DNA of 6,461 nt from CAYQJV01 sp964417925 (lineage in GTDB: Bacteria; Hydrothermota; Tepidihabitantia; B3-TA06; CAYQJV01). This document shows positions 1 to 6,107 of this stretch, piece after piece. The notes under the pieces are model-generated. The model was not told the origin of the DNA and made no database searches. It was given only the letters and a program-made list of their open reading frames with translations. A program made the position numbers and the translations under genes. Each line of letters starts with the position of its first letter. Positions within the stretch are counted from its first letter, which is position 1. Location: assembly GCA_964417925.1 (NCBI GenBank), contig CAYQJV010000062.1, positions 1 through 6,461 of the forward strand, in the 5' to 3' direction.

Positions 1-58
1 TGAACGGATGGGTAAAGAATAAACTTCAGTCCAAAATGTTATGGAATTCTACATTTAT

Positions 59-87
59 TTGACTATTTACTCTATCTTGGATAAAAT
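59..87 (+). promoter_or_regulatory. Putative sigma70-type promoter of murJ
   Basis: A -35 box TTGACT (59-64) and a -10 box TAAAAT (82-87) are separated by exactly 17 bp, and each differs from consensus at one position. A start site about 7 bases after the -10 box would fall at about 94, which is the first base of the murJ TTG codon, so the transcript would be leaderless or nearly so. No Shine-Dalgarno sequence lies between the -10 box and the start codon, which fits that reading. The boxes are seen directly; their activity is inferred. Confidence 0.6.
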
Positions 88-93
88 AAAGCA

Positions 94-1626
94 TTGAAAA
101 AAATCTTTAAAAAAGATTTTATAAAGCACATTTCAGGATTCTCTGCTGGAACAGTTATAAGTAGACTAACAGGATTAATACGAGAATCCACCATAGCATA
201 TCTTTTTGGAGCAGGACTGTTTACCGATGCTTTTTATGTAGCCTTTAGGATCCCAAATCTTTTACGAGACTTCTTTGCCGAAAGTGCTTTGTCTGCTTCT
301 TTTATACCTGTTTTTGTAGAAAAAAAAGAAAAAGGATTAAAAGATGCATGGCTGTTTGCAAGTAACGTATATAACATTATATTTATTATTCTTTTCTTAA
401 TAGTGATGCTCGGTATTCTATTTTCTCCTTTTGTCACAAAGATAATCGCTCCAGGATTTATTAAAAACCCATACAAATTTAATCTCACAGTATTTTTAAC
501 AAGAATAATGTTTCCATTCCTTCTCTTTATCTCTCTTTCTGCTATTTCTGCGGGTATTTTAAACTCCCTTAACTCTTTTTTTATTCCTGCGGTAAGCCCT
601 GCTGTATTTAACATTGTATCTGTGATTTGTGCTTTTGGTTTATACGGGTATCTTCATTCCAAAGGAGTAGCCCCTATAACTGGAATGGCAGTAGGTGCTA
701 TTGGAGGTGTGTTTCTTCAATTCCTGCTTTTATTTGCGGTAGTGTTTAAAAAAGGATTCAAATATAAATTTTTTATATCCTTTACAGATCCAGGAATAAA
801 AACAATGTTTTCTCTATGGATTCCTGTGGTCCTTGGACTTGCAGCAGTAGAAATAAATGTACTTATTGATACGCTTCTTGCTTCTCTACTTGAGGAATCC
901 TCGGTAAGCTATTTAAGTTATGCATACCGTGTAATGCATCTTCCTTTAGCTGTATTTGGAATTGCAATAGGAAGTGTAAGTCTCCCCTCTTTTTCAAAAC
1001 TCACTGCAAACAAAGATTTCAAAGGTTTAACCAATGCTTTACTCCGTTCCATTAAAGCAGTAAATATTATCCTTGTACCTTTAGCAGTGTTTTTTATTTT
1101 CTTTTCTCTTCCCATAACCCGGGTAATTTATGAAAGAGGGGCATTTAAATTCACAAATTCTTTTTACACCGCCCAAGCAGTTGCACTTTATGTGTTAGGT
1201 ATATGGGCGGCAGCTAATGTAAGAGTTATCTCTGCATGTTTTTATTCGCTGAAAAATTCAAAAATACCGATGACAGTGGGCTTTCTTTCTGTAATACTTA
1301 ACTTAATCCTTAATCTCTCCTTAATGCATATTCTCCGCTACAGAGCATTTGCACTTACCACATCCTTCTGTTCCTTTTTCTCACTGTTTTTTTTATGGCG
1401 TAAACTTAAAAGAAAATATCCAGAAATTTTTATCCATACTGCTTTCCCTTCTCCGTTTAAAAACTTATTGTTTGCATTGATTTCCATTATTCTACCATTA
1501 ACAGTTTTTATACTTCTTGAATTAAAATTTACTCTTTTTCAAATCCACAGGTTTACACTCCTTGCGTTTTCTTTTTTAATCTTCACAGGTATTTACTACC
1601 TATTTGTGAAAAAAATCAATTTTTAA
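94..1626 (+). CDS. murJ: Lipid II flippase MurJ (MviN family)
   Basis: An integral inner-membrane protein of the MOP exporter superfamily. By family knowledge it flips the undecaprenyl-linked peptidoglycan precursor lipid II to the outer face of the membrane. The 510 residues match the usual family length, and the protein is a series of hydrophobic segments compatible with about 14 transmembrane helices. The N-terminal signature is clear: SRLTGLIR (residues 23-30), then FGAG, TDAF, FRIPNLLRDFFAES (51-64) and FIPVF (70-74). Against the E. coli protein, the key cavity arginines R18, R24 and R52 correspond to R24, R30 and R58, and R270 to R279 in the YAYRVMHLP motif. E. coli R53 is replaced by Asp59. 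The start is TTG at 94, because an in-frame TAA lies two codons upstream and the conserved N-terminus begins soon after. There is no Shine-Dalgarno; a promoter sits directly upstream. The frame stays open through A7, A8, T7 and T8 runs, so the local assembly looks sound. The next gene has its own promoter. Confidence 0.96.
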   Translation: MKKIFKKDFIKHISGFSAGTVISRLTGLIRESTIAYLFGAGLFTDAFYVAFRIPNLLRDFFAESALSASFIPVFVEKKEKGLKDAWLFASNVYNIIFIILFLIVMLGILFSPFVTKIIAPGFIKNPYKFNLTVFLTRIMFPFLLFISLSAISAGILNSLNSFFIPAVSPAVFNIVSVICAFGLYGYLHSKGVAPITGMAVGAIGGVFLQFLLLFAVVFKKGFKYKFFISFTDPGIKTMFSLWIPVVLGLAAVEINVLIDTLLASLLEESSVSYLSYAYRVMHLPLAVFGIAIGSVSLPSFSKLTANKDFKGLTNALLRSIKAVNIILVPLAVFFIFFSLPITRVIYERGAFKFTNSFYTAQAVALYVLGIWAAANVRVISACFYSLKNSKIPMTVGFLSVILNLILNLSLMHILRYRAFALTTSFCSFFSLFFLWRKLKRKYPEIFIHTAFPSPFKNLLFALISIILPLTVFILLELKFTLFQIHRFTLLAFSFLIFTGIYYLFVKKINF

Positions 1627-1659
1627 TCTACCTAATCCGTAAGGCATTTAAAAACAAAA

Positions 1660-1687
1660 TTGACAGTTAAAAAACAGATGTTATAAT
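1660..1687 (+). promoter_or_regulatory. Consensus sigma70 promoter upstream of the beta-helix pseudogene
   Basis: A perfect -35 box TTGACA (1660-1665) and a perfect -10 box TATAAT (1682-1687) are spaced 16 bp apart. The site lies in the 61-bp gap after murJ. The predicted start is near 1693-1695, upstream of the strong ribosome-binding sequence at 1701-1711. The promoter is intact although the gene it serves is badly broken, so it may still give transcripts, possibly reaching the downstream gene at 4105. An ATG at 1688 directly abuts the -10 box and would lie upstream of this start site. Confidence 0.75.
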
Positions 1688-2214
1688 ATGAAGAGTCCCA
1701 AAAAGGAGGAAGTATTAGTATTACTGCTTTTCTCAAACACCTATTATGTAGAGAACCTAAATGATAGTGGAGAAGGTTCCTTCAGATGGTGCATAGAACA
1801 AGCCAATTCACATCCTGGACCCGATACCATAGTATTTGCACAAAATCCTCCTGATTGAATTTACTATCTCCTTGAACTTGAAAGTCCATATCCTCCTTTA
1901 ACTGATGATTCTACTGTGATAGATGCAAGGCAATGTTGGCCTGACATGGCAGCACTTATAGGGACCAATGCAGGAGCTGATGCTCCAGGGCTTGTCATAG
2001 ATGGAGCAAGAGGATGCAAGATATGGGGATTGCAGATACTGAACTTCTCAGGGCATGGAATTATTATTAAAAATGGTGCAAAGGAAAATGTAATAGGACA
2101 GGATGATACAGATACCTATGGGGATGTAAGGCATGTTGTGTTAAGGGGTAACGGAAAAAATGGAATATGGATTACAGGGGAAGGAACCGATAGCAATGCA
2201 GTTTATGGAGTGTA
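1688..2214 (+). pseudogene. Segment 1: signal peptide, CSLREA-type start and first helix coils
   Basis: Read from ATG 1688, the peptide starts MKSPKKEE followed by the hydrophobic stretch VLVLLLFS, then NTYYVENLNDSGEGS. A short charged end, a short hydrophobic core and a mature start near TYYV resemble a signal peptide. The motif NLNDSG(E/P)GSxR, followed by EQAN and PGPDTIVF, is the well-known opening of secreted beta-helix proteins (CSLREA/choice-of-anchor style). An in-frame TGA (1856-1858) interrupts at QNPPD, after which the same frame continues with YLLELESPYPPLTDD, VIDARQ, LVIDGA, IWGLQILN and GIIIKNGAKENVIG. The longest open piece runs from GTG 1916 to TGA 2350, but its last 45 or so codons, rich in R, W and K, are out of the true frame. 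Confidence 0.75.
1701..1711 (+). promoter_or_regulatory. Strong Shine-Dalgarno with no start codon behind it
   Basis: AAAAGGAGGAA contains a near-perfect match to the 16S rRNA anti-Shine-Dalgarno (core AAGGAGG, 1703-1709). At the usual spacing of 5-9 bases downstream there is no ATG, GTG or TTG, only TTA (1715) and GTA (1718) in the coding frame. Two explanations fit. The original start codon may have been lost by mutation (TTG to TTA, or GTG to GTA). Alternatively the gene starts at ATG 1688 and these bases simply encode KKEE. The first fits the promoter position; the second gives a better signal-peptide length. Confidence 0.5.
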
Positions 2215-2215
2215 T

Positions 2216-2931
2216 AGGAATGAACTACGATGGAGACAGCGATGGAAACTCCTACCATGGAATACAGATAAACAACGGAGCCTCCTATCCTATTATAGGA
2301 GGAGAAAAAGACTATCAGAGAAACTATATAGGATACAATGGATGGAGTGAAGTTGCAATGAGTGAAAATGCATCTTTTAACTCAGTGATAAATAACTGGA
2401 TAGGGCTAACCCCTGATGAAGAAGATGCGGGTAATGAATTTTATGGGATACATATCGCCAATGGAGCAACAGCCAATGTAATAGAAAATAATGTAATCTC
2501 AAACAATAAAAAAGAAGAAGTAAGAATAGAGGGTGGTTCAACACAGGACAATGCATTATAATCAAATATAATTAGGTTTAATGCCCGATGGAATCCAAAC
2601 TGCGGGCAATGGAGGTGAAGGTGTATTAATTCAAAGTGCACAACATAACAAAATAGGTGATGCGGGTAAAGAAAATGTAATTGCCTCAAATACCCTTTCT
2701 GGAATACGTATAGATGGAGGTAAAAACACTCATAAGTACGGAACACAACCCAAAGGAAACTTAACCACCGCTTTTTTATCTCAGGAGAAGCTTTTAAAAA
2801 CAGAATAATGAACAACGTAATAGGACCAGGAGCCTTTGGCAATCTGGTAATCTCAGGTACAGGCACTGACGGTAACTTTATTCTTTTGAATCTCATAGGT
2901 ATAAAAAAGACACCTCAGAAGCATTTGAAAA
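2216..2931 (+). pseudogene. Segment 2: beta-helix coils read in three frames
   Basis: Coil-like repeats with hydrophobic pairs and Asn ladders continue. Frame of 2160-2561: GMNYDGDSDGN, GIQINNGA, VINNWIGLTPDEEDAGN, GIHIANGATANVIENNVISNN, ending at TAA 2559. Frame of 2581-2808: GLMPDGIQ, GEGVLIQSAQHNKIGDAG, NVIASNTLSGIRIDGG. Then from the T6 run at 2772: FISGEAFKN, MNNVIGPGAF, LVISGTGTDGN. Then, after the A6 run at 2903, KKDTSEAFEK. The GI.I..GA..N.I..N.IG pattern is typical of right-handed parallel beta-helix coils (Beta_helix/PbH1). The individual open pieces are not separate genes: each begins or ends mid-coil, with no ribosome-binding site. Confidence 0.8.
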
Positions 2932-3507
2932 GGTGGTAGCGCTCTTTATAATATCTGGATTGAAAATGCAGAAAGAAATTTAATAATAGGAAACTTCATA
3001 GGTACAGATAAAAATAAAGAAAAGGATTTTGGAAGCACTGGAGCAGGAATATACATCTCAGATGGTGCATGCTACACAGAGATTAAAGAAAACACCATAA
3101 AGTACAACCAAAAGGGAATGGTAATTGTAGATGACGCTTCGGATTACAATAAAATAACCGACAACTCTATATATGAAAACGATGATATAGGAATAGACCT
3201 CGGGGATAATGGAGTCACTTCAAACGACTCTCAAGGACACAGGGGGCCAAATAACTACATGAACTATCCCATAATAGAAAAGGCAAATCCTGGAAAAGTG
3301 AAAGGTAAAGCAGACCCAGGAGCATATGTGGAAATATATCTTTCTGATAATGATCCTTCAGGAGATGGTGAAGGGGAAAAACTCGTGGGTTCTGGATATG
3401 CCGATAGTGAAGGCAATTTTGAGATTTCAATAACAGGAGTAAATCCTGGTGACTATGTTACCTCAACTGCAACAGATAGTTCAGGAAATACTTTAGTAAA
3501 AAAGTAG
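2932..3507 (+). pseudogene. Segment 3: last helix coils and Ig-like linker domain
   Basis: This is the longest unbroken piece of the dead gene, open from GGT 2932 to TAG 3505. Coils read ALYNIWIENAERN, IIGNFIGTDKN, GIYISDGACYTEI, NTIKYNQKGMVIVDDAS, NKITDNSIYENDDIGIDLGDNGVTSND. The helix ends in the typical cap region GPNNYMNYPII, followed from about 3253 by a beta-sandwich linker: VKGKADPGAYVEIYLS, DNDPSGDGEGEKLVGSG, and the closing GDYVTSTATDSSGNT. The 'N.YPII ... G.YV..ATD..GNT' layout commonly closes this class of secreted protein. The TAG arises because the A6 run at 3498-3503 is one base short; with one more A, translation continues as KKVEEDWIRVVIP. Confidence 0.8.
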
Positions 3508-3521
3508 AAGAAGATTGGATA

Positions 3522-3786
3522 AGAGTGGTGATTCCTAACGGAGGAGAGGTATGGAGAATAGGAGATAAGGATACAATAATATGGTTACCAAGGCAACTTT
3601 ACAACGGTAAGAATAGAGTATTCCACAGATGGAGGTACAACCTGGAAACTAATAGAAGAAGGGGCTCCAAATACAGGAAAGTATGTGTGGACAGTACCAA
3701 ACGATCCAACAAATGAAGCAAAAATAAAAATCACCTCTGAAGAAGATGAAGAAATAACTGATGAAACCGATGGAGTATTTACAATT
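3522..3786 (+). pseudogene. Segment 4: Kre9/KNH-like Ig domain
   Basis: Read across a frameshift near 3585, the sequence has the classic layout of bacterial Kre9/KNH-like Ig domains. It opens VVIPNGGEVWRIGDKDTIIW in one frame and continues in the next with GNFTTVRIEYSTDGGTTW, KLIEEGAPNTGKYVWTVP, KIKITSEED and DGVFTI. The NGGE.W..G....I.W opening, the IEYSTDGG.TW hairpin and the Y.WTVP strand are the recognisable marks. In family context this is an accessory, probably carbohydrate- or surface-associated module between a catalytic or binding domain and the secretion tail. Confidence 0.75.
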
Positions 3787-4022
3787 ACCTCAGAAGGAAT
3801 ATTTGTAGAAAATAAAATCAAGGAATCAATTCTTGAAATAAAAAAGGGACAGGTTATATGGAACTCTGCTCTATGGTTCCCTTGGAGGTAAAAGTGATCA
3901 CACCTGAAGGTAGAATGGTTTACCATGGTATTCTGAAAAAGAGCGTTCATGTAAAGATCAAAGGAAAAGGAGTTTTCTTTATAAAGACAAAAGAAAAAAT
4001 GTATAAAGTGGTGGTACCATAA
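3787..4022 (+). pseudogene. Segment 5: C-terminal sorting-type tail
   Basis: After GIFVENKIKESILEIKKGQVI the frame changes between about 3850 and 3886, then reads VKVITPEGRMVYHG, VHVKIKGKGVFFIKTKEK and MYKVVVP, ending at TAA 4020-4022. The order 'VKV...GR.V ... KGVFFI ... KVVVP' matches the beta-sandwich C-terminal sorting domains of type IX secretion substrates. The intact gene downstream ends in a related pattern (IRVYDCTGRAI ... KGVYFVLF ... RKLFIF), so both proteins were probably exported by the same route. T9SS assignment is an inference from pattern. Confidence 0.6.
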
Positions 4023-4057
4023 TGTAATTATAGCTGGAAAAAGTTTAAACACACTGT

Positions 4058-4093
4058 AAAAGGTCCTATCAAGTGAAGACTTTTAAACCTTTT
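4058..4093 (+). repeat. Imperfect stem-loop in the gap before the 4105 gene
   Basis: AAAAGGT (4058-4064) pairs with ACCTTTT (4087-4093), and within the loop AAGT (4071-4074) pairs with ACTT (4079-4082). TCCTAT/ATAGGA pairing (4064-4069 with 4094-4099) is an alternative that would cover the AGGA ribosome-binding site of the next gene. There is no clear T-run after the outer stem other than the stem's own TTTT, so it is a weak terminator at best. It could instead be a leader structure affecting translation of the 4105 gene. Confidence 0.3.
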
Positions 4094-4104
4094 ATAGGAA
4101 AATT

Positions 4105-5745
4105 TTGTCTAATATTATGATGAGTTTCATACTTATACTTTTAATACATCAAAGTAACATTCAACCATCTCATCCAATTAATATTATCTTCAATGTGCAT
4201 ATTGAGCCAATGGGAGAAAACCATGGGGAAGTTGATCTTCCAAAGTATTACAAAAGGAGAGCAGAAGTTTTATGGCTCCTTGATATTGCGGATAAATATG
4301 GAGCAAAATTGAGCTTACAGTCAAACGGAGAATATATGGAATACTGCATTGAGCAGGGCCATGAAAAAGACATCGGTGAGTACCTATTGAAAGGACATCA
4401 TGTTGGAACCCATGCCCATCCATATTATAGACAAGGACCCCATGATTGGGTAAGGATTTCACAAAACAGTTGGAATGATTATGATACATGTAAGAGAATA
4501 TGGAAGGATAACAAGACCTTTGTTGATTCGGTAATAAAACTTGCAGGGTTTAACCCGGAGCAGATAAACAAGTCCATGACCGCCCAGGCTCCTCTGGATT
4601 TTGCACTCTTTGATTCTCTAATGGAAGAGTTTGATTTTTACATTGAAGGAGGGGGAAGGGATGAACTCATGTTTCTTTACTTTGGTCATGATGTGTGGAA
4701 TCCCTGGAGACCTGGAAAGGATGGGGCTTTATCTGAGGATCTTTCAAATACGCAGTTTTTATGCATTCCCCATACATCCCAGATAGGAGAGGCTAAAATA
4801 CATGGAGGTGGAGGAGTCCAGAAGTGGATTGATAACAGGGTCCCTGCTTTAAAAAAGAGATTTTTGATGGTTTATTTAGAATGGCTTTATCACGAAAGAA
4901 ACAATCTTCCTCCAAAAGTATGGGTATGGGGATGGAACACCCATTCATACTGCAATGCCCTGCATCATGATGAAATAGAGGATATACTTTCATGGCTCAA
5001 TGAAAACTTTATCGGTAAAAAGTCTCCAAAAGGAAACATCATAGCGAGATATGCAACATTCACAGATGTAAGGGATGAATTTCTTGAATGGGAGAAAGAA
5101 AATCCAGGAGTATCTTCATTTCATTATAAAGAAGGAGACCCTTATCCATATCATTATGAAGCAATGGCACTTAAATTATGGAACAAGGAACAGGGACAGG
5201 AGAGTTTCTATGATACTAAGATAACAAAATGGGAAAAAGAGGGTATAAACTGTTACAAACTCACATACAGACCCCATCCTGACTCTTCTGTACGTCCTCT
5301 TTATTTAATATGGAAGGACAGTGGAGAAACATACATAGATTTCAGTAGTGAGCTATCCGGTGATTTAATCCTCACAGACCCTGTAACAGGAGATACCTCA
5401 ATTACACAGAGCAACAACCTTCACATCGCAGAGGACCCAATAATGGTTGAACCTCTGCATTGGTGCGGAGGTATTGCAGAAAAAAACCTCCCACAGGATT
5501 TAAATGTATCTTTACTCGTTCTTAAAGAAAGAGTTATCATAAGTTATACAATTCCTGAAAATCAAAAGATATGGATAAGAGTATACGACTGTACCGGAAG
5601 AGCAATCAAGGAAATTTTTGCAGGTTACAAAAGAAAAGGAAGTTATAAAATTTTCTGGGAAAGAGAAATACCTAAGGGTGTGTATTTTGTTCTCTTCGGT
5701 ACAGAAAAAAATGGAGTTTTAACAAGAAAATTATTTATCTTTTAA
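4105..5745 (+). CDS. Exported polysaccharide-deacetylase-like protein with T9SS-type tail
   Basis: An intact 546-residue protein. Residues 5-14 (MMSFILILLI) form a short hydrophobic, signal-like N-terminus that lacks the usual positive charges. The core (about 25-400) begins with beta-strand INIIFNVHIEP (25-35), then a helix and strand (LLDIADKYGAKLSLQSNGEY), then GHHVGTHAHPYY (97-108), which resembles the H-x3-H metal motif of NodB-type polysaccharide deacetylases. Later come WVWGWNTHSY (273-282) and HHDE (287-290). The DD pair of the canonical TFDDGP motif is not seen; H32 and E34 occupy the corresponding strand. Enzyme class and substrate are therefore uncertain. Residues 465-546 form a sorting-type beta-sandwich: IRVYDCTGRAI, KGVYFVLF, TRKLFIF. 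The start is TTG 4105 with AGGAA at 4096-4100; ATG 4117 is the alternative. It follows the dead beta-helix gene by 82 bp, perhaps once co-transcribed with it. A (beta/alpha)-barrel glycosidase-like fold is the other possibility. Confidence 0.75.
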   Translation: MSNIMMSFILILLIHQSNIQPSHPINIIFNVHIEPMGENHGEVDLPKYYKRRAEVLWLLDIADKYGAKLSLQSNGEYMEYCIEQGHEKDIGEYLLKGHHVGTHAHPYYRQGPHDWVRISQNSWNDYDTCKRIWKDNKTFVDSVIKLAGFNPEQINKSMTAQAPLDFALFDSLMEEFDFYIEGGGRDELMFLYFGHDVWNPWRPGKDGALSEDLSNTQFLCIPHTSQIGEAKIHGGGGVQKWIDNRVPALKKRFLMVYLEWLYHERNNLPPKVWVWGWNTHSYCNALHHDEIEDILSWLNENFIGKKSPKGNIIARYATFTDVRDEFLEWEKENPGVSSFHYKEGDPYPYHYEAMALKLWNKEQGQESFYDTKITKWEKEGINCYKLTYRPHPDSSVRPLYLIWKDSGETYIDFSSELSGDLILTDPVTGDTSITQSNNLHIAEDPIMVEPLHWCGGIAEKNLPQDLNVSLLVLKERVIISYTIPENQKIWIRVYDCTGRAIKEIFAGYKRKGSYKIFWEREIPKGVYFVLFGTEKNGVLTRKLFIF

Positions 5746-5825
5746 ATTAATTTGGACTCGTAAATTTAATTCTATCCTCTACTCTTTTGGGAATTAAATC
5801 TTTTTCTCTTCTCATAATGCATCTG

Positions 5826-5845
5826 TAAGATTTAAATAAATCTTA
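5826..5845. repeat. Perfect AT-rich inverted repeat between converging genes
   Basis: TAAGATTTA (5826-5834) and its exact reverse complement TAAATCTTA (5837-5845) flank a two-base AA spacer. It lies between the end of the 4105-5745 gene and the end of the reverse-strand remnant at 5872, the usual place for a shared terminator. However, the stem has only two G:C pairs, the loop is very small and no T-run follows on either strand. A protein-binding palindrome or a leftover insertion-sequence end is equally possible. Confidence 0.4.
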
Positions 5846-5871
5846 GGACTGTAAAAGTTTATTAGGATGCA

Positions 5872-6087
5872 TTAAAAAACTGCATAATCATTAAGTATGT
5901 TTGAGTATTCTTCATGAGATATGTAATTCACAAGTCTACTTTGATAATAACTTTCCGCATCATAGAAAAAAGGGAAATATTCATCAACTATAAGGTATGG
6001 CTCTTTAAAAACTTTCTCCATCACTCCAATTGCTTTTTTGAACTCTTTATTTTCATATGCTTTATTACAAGGATTGAAGAATTTCAA
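5872..6087 (-). pseudogene. Truncated small gene, TPR-like remnant
   Basis: The reverse strand reads 71 residues from a TTG at 6087: KFFNPCNKAYENKEFKKAIG, then MEKVFKEPYLIVDEYFPFFY, DAESYYQSRLVNYISHEEYS and a stop at 5872-5874. The composition is that of a real soluble protein, unlike the Phe/Ile-rich overlapping frame on the plus strand. KAYENKEFKKAIGVMEKV looks like one tetratricopeptide helix pair. The frame stays open upstream to about 6123, with no ribosome-binding site before the TTG, so the 5' part of the gene is probably missing where transposase sequence begins at about 6108. I do not recognise the family. The TPR reading rests on a single motif. Confidence 0.4.
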
Positions 6088-6107
6088 AAAGATACTGGAT
6101 TGGTACC

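Larger units (their letters stand above)
1688..4022 (+). pseudogene. Decayed gene for a large exported parallel beta-helix protein
   Basis: Conceptual translation across frames gives one collinear protein of about 770 residues. In order: a short signal peptide, a CSLREA/choice-of-anchor-type start (VENLNDSGEGS), beta-helix coils, an Ig-like linker, a Kre9/KNH-like domain and a sorting-type tail ending KMYKVVVP. Such proteins are secreted or surface-bound, and many bind or cleave polysaccharide; no catalytic residues can be assigned here. Disruptions seen: TGA at 1856; shift near 2215; TAA at 2559; shifts near 2570, 2772-2777 (T6), 2903-2908 (A6), 2928-2931 (A4) and 3498-3503 (A6, exposing TAG 3505); shift near 3585; and one between about 3850 and 3886. 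The four at A/T runs are each repaired by adding one base, and the 2215 shift by adding two bases to a TA repeat. Both neighbouring genes are intact, which argues for real decay over sequencing error, but error is not excluded. Confidence 0.85.

Noticed and set aside
3..62. Possible C-terminal tail of an upstream gene (NGWVKNKLQS..., TGA at 60-62)
   Set aside because: Only 19 codons are visible and a second frame gives a shorter tail ending at 22; nothing decides between them or shows that either is coding.
234..614. Reverse-strand open frame of 126 codons inside murJ
   Set aside because: It lies wholly within a clearly conserved murJ, is very rich in Lys/Ile/Arg and shows no recognisable motif; it is a shadow frame.
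1856..1858. In-frame TGA as evidence for a recoded genetic code (UGA as Gly or Trp)
   Set aside because: Glycine would fit at PPD-x-IYYLL, but the same gene also carries a TAA and several frameshifts that recoding cannot explain. The two intact genes contain no internal TGA and encode Trp as TGG.
2441..2896. Reverse-strand open frame of 151 codons over the beta-helix region
   Set aside because: The plus strand shows conserved beta-helix coils here. The reverse frame is rich in Leu, Phe and His without motifs, as expected for the complement of Asn-rich repeats.
1688..4022. Tandem beta-helix coils as a DNA-level repeat array or CRISPR-like structure
   Set aside because: The periodicity is in the protein pattern (GI.I..GA..N.I); the DNA units are not conserved in sequence or length.
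3585..4052. Reverse-strand open frame of 155 codons over the Kre9-like region
   Set aside because: The plus strand carries a clear Ig-domain pattern; the reverse frame has Ser/Phe-rich, low-complexity character and no ribosome-binding support.
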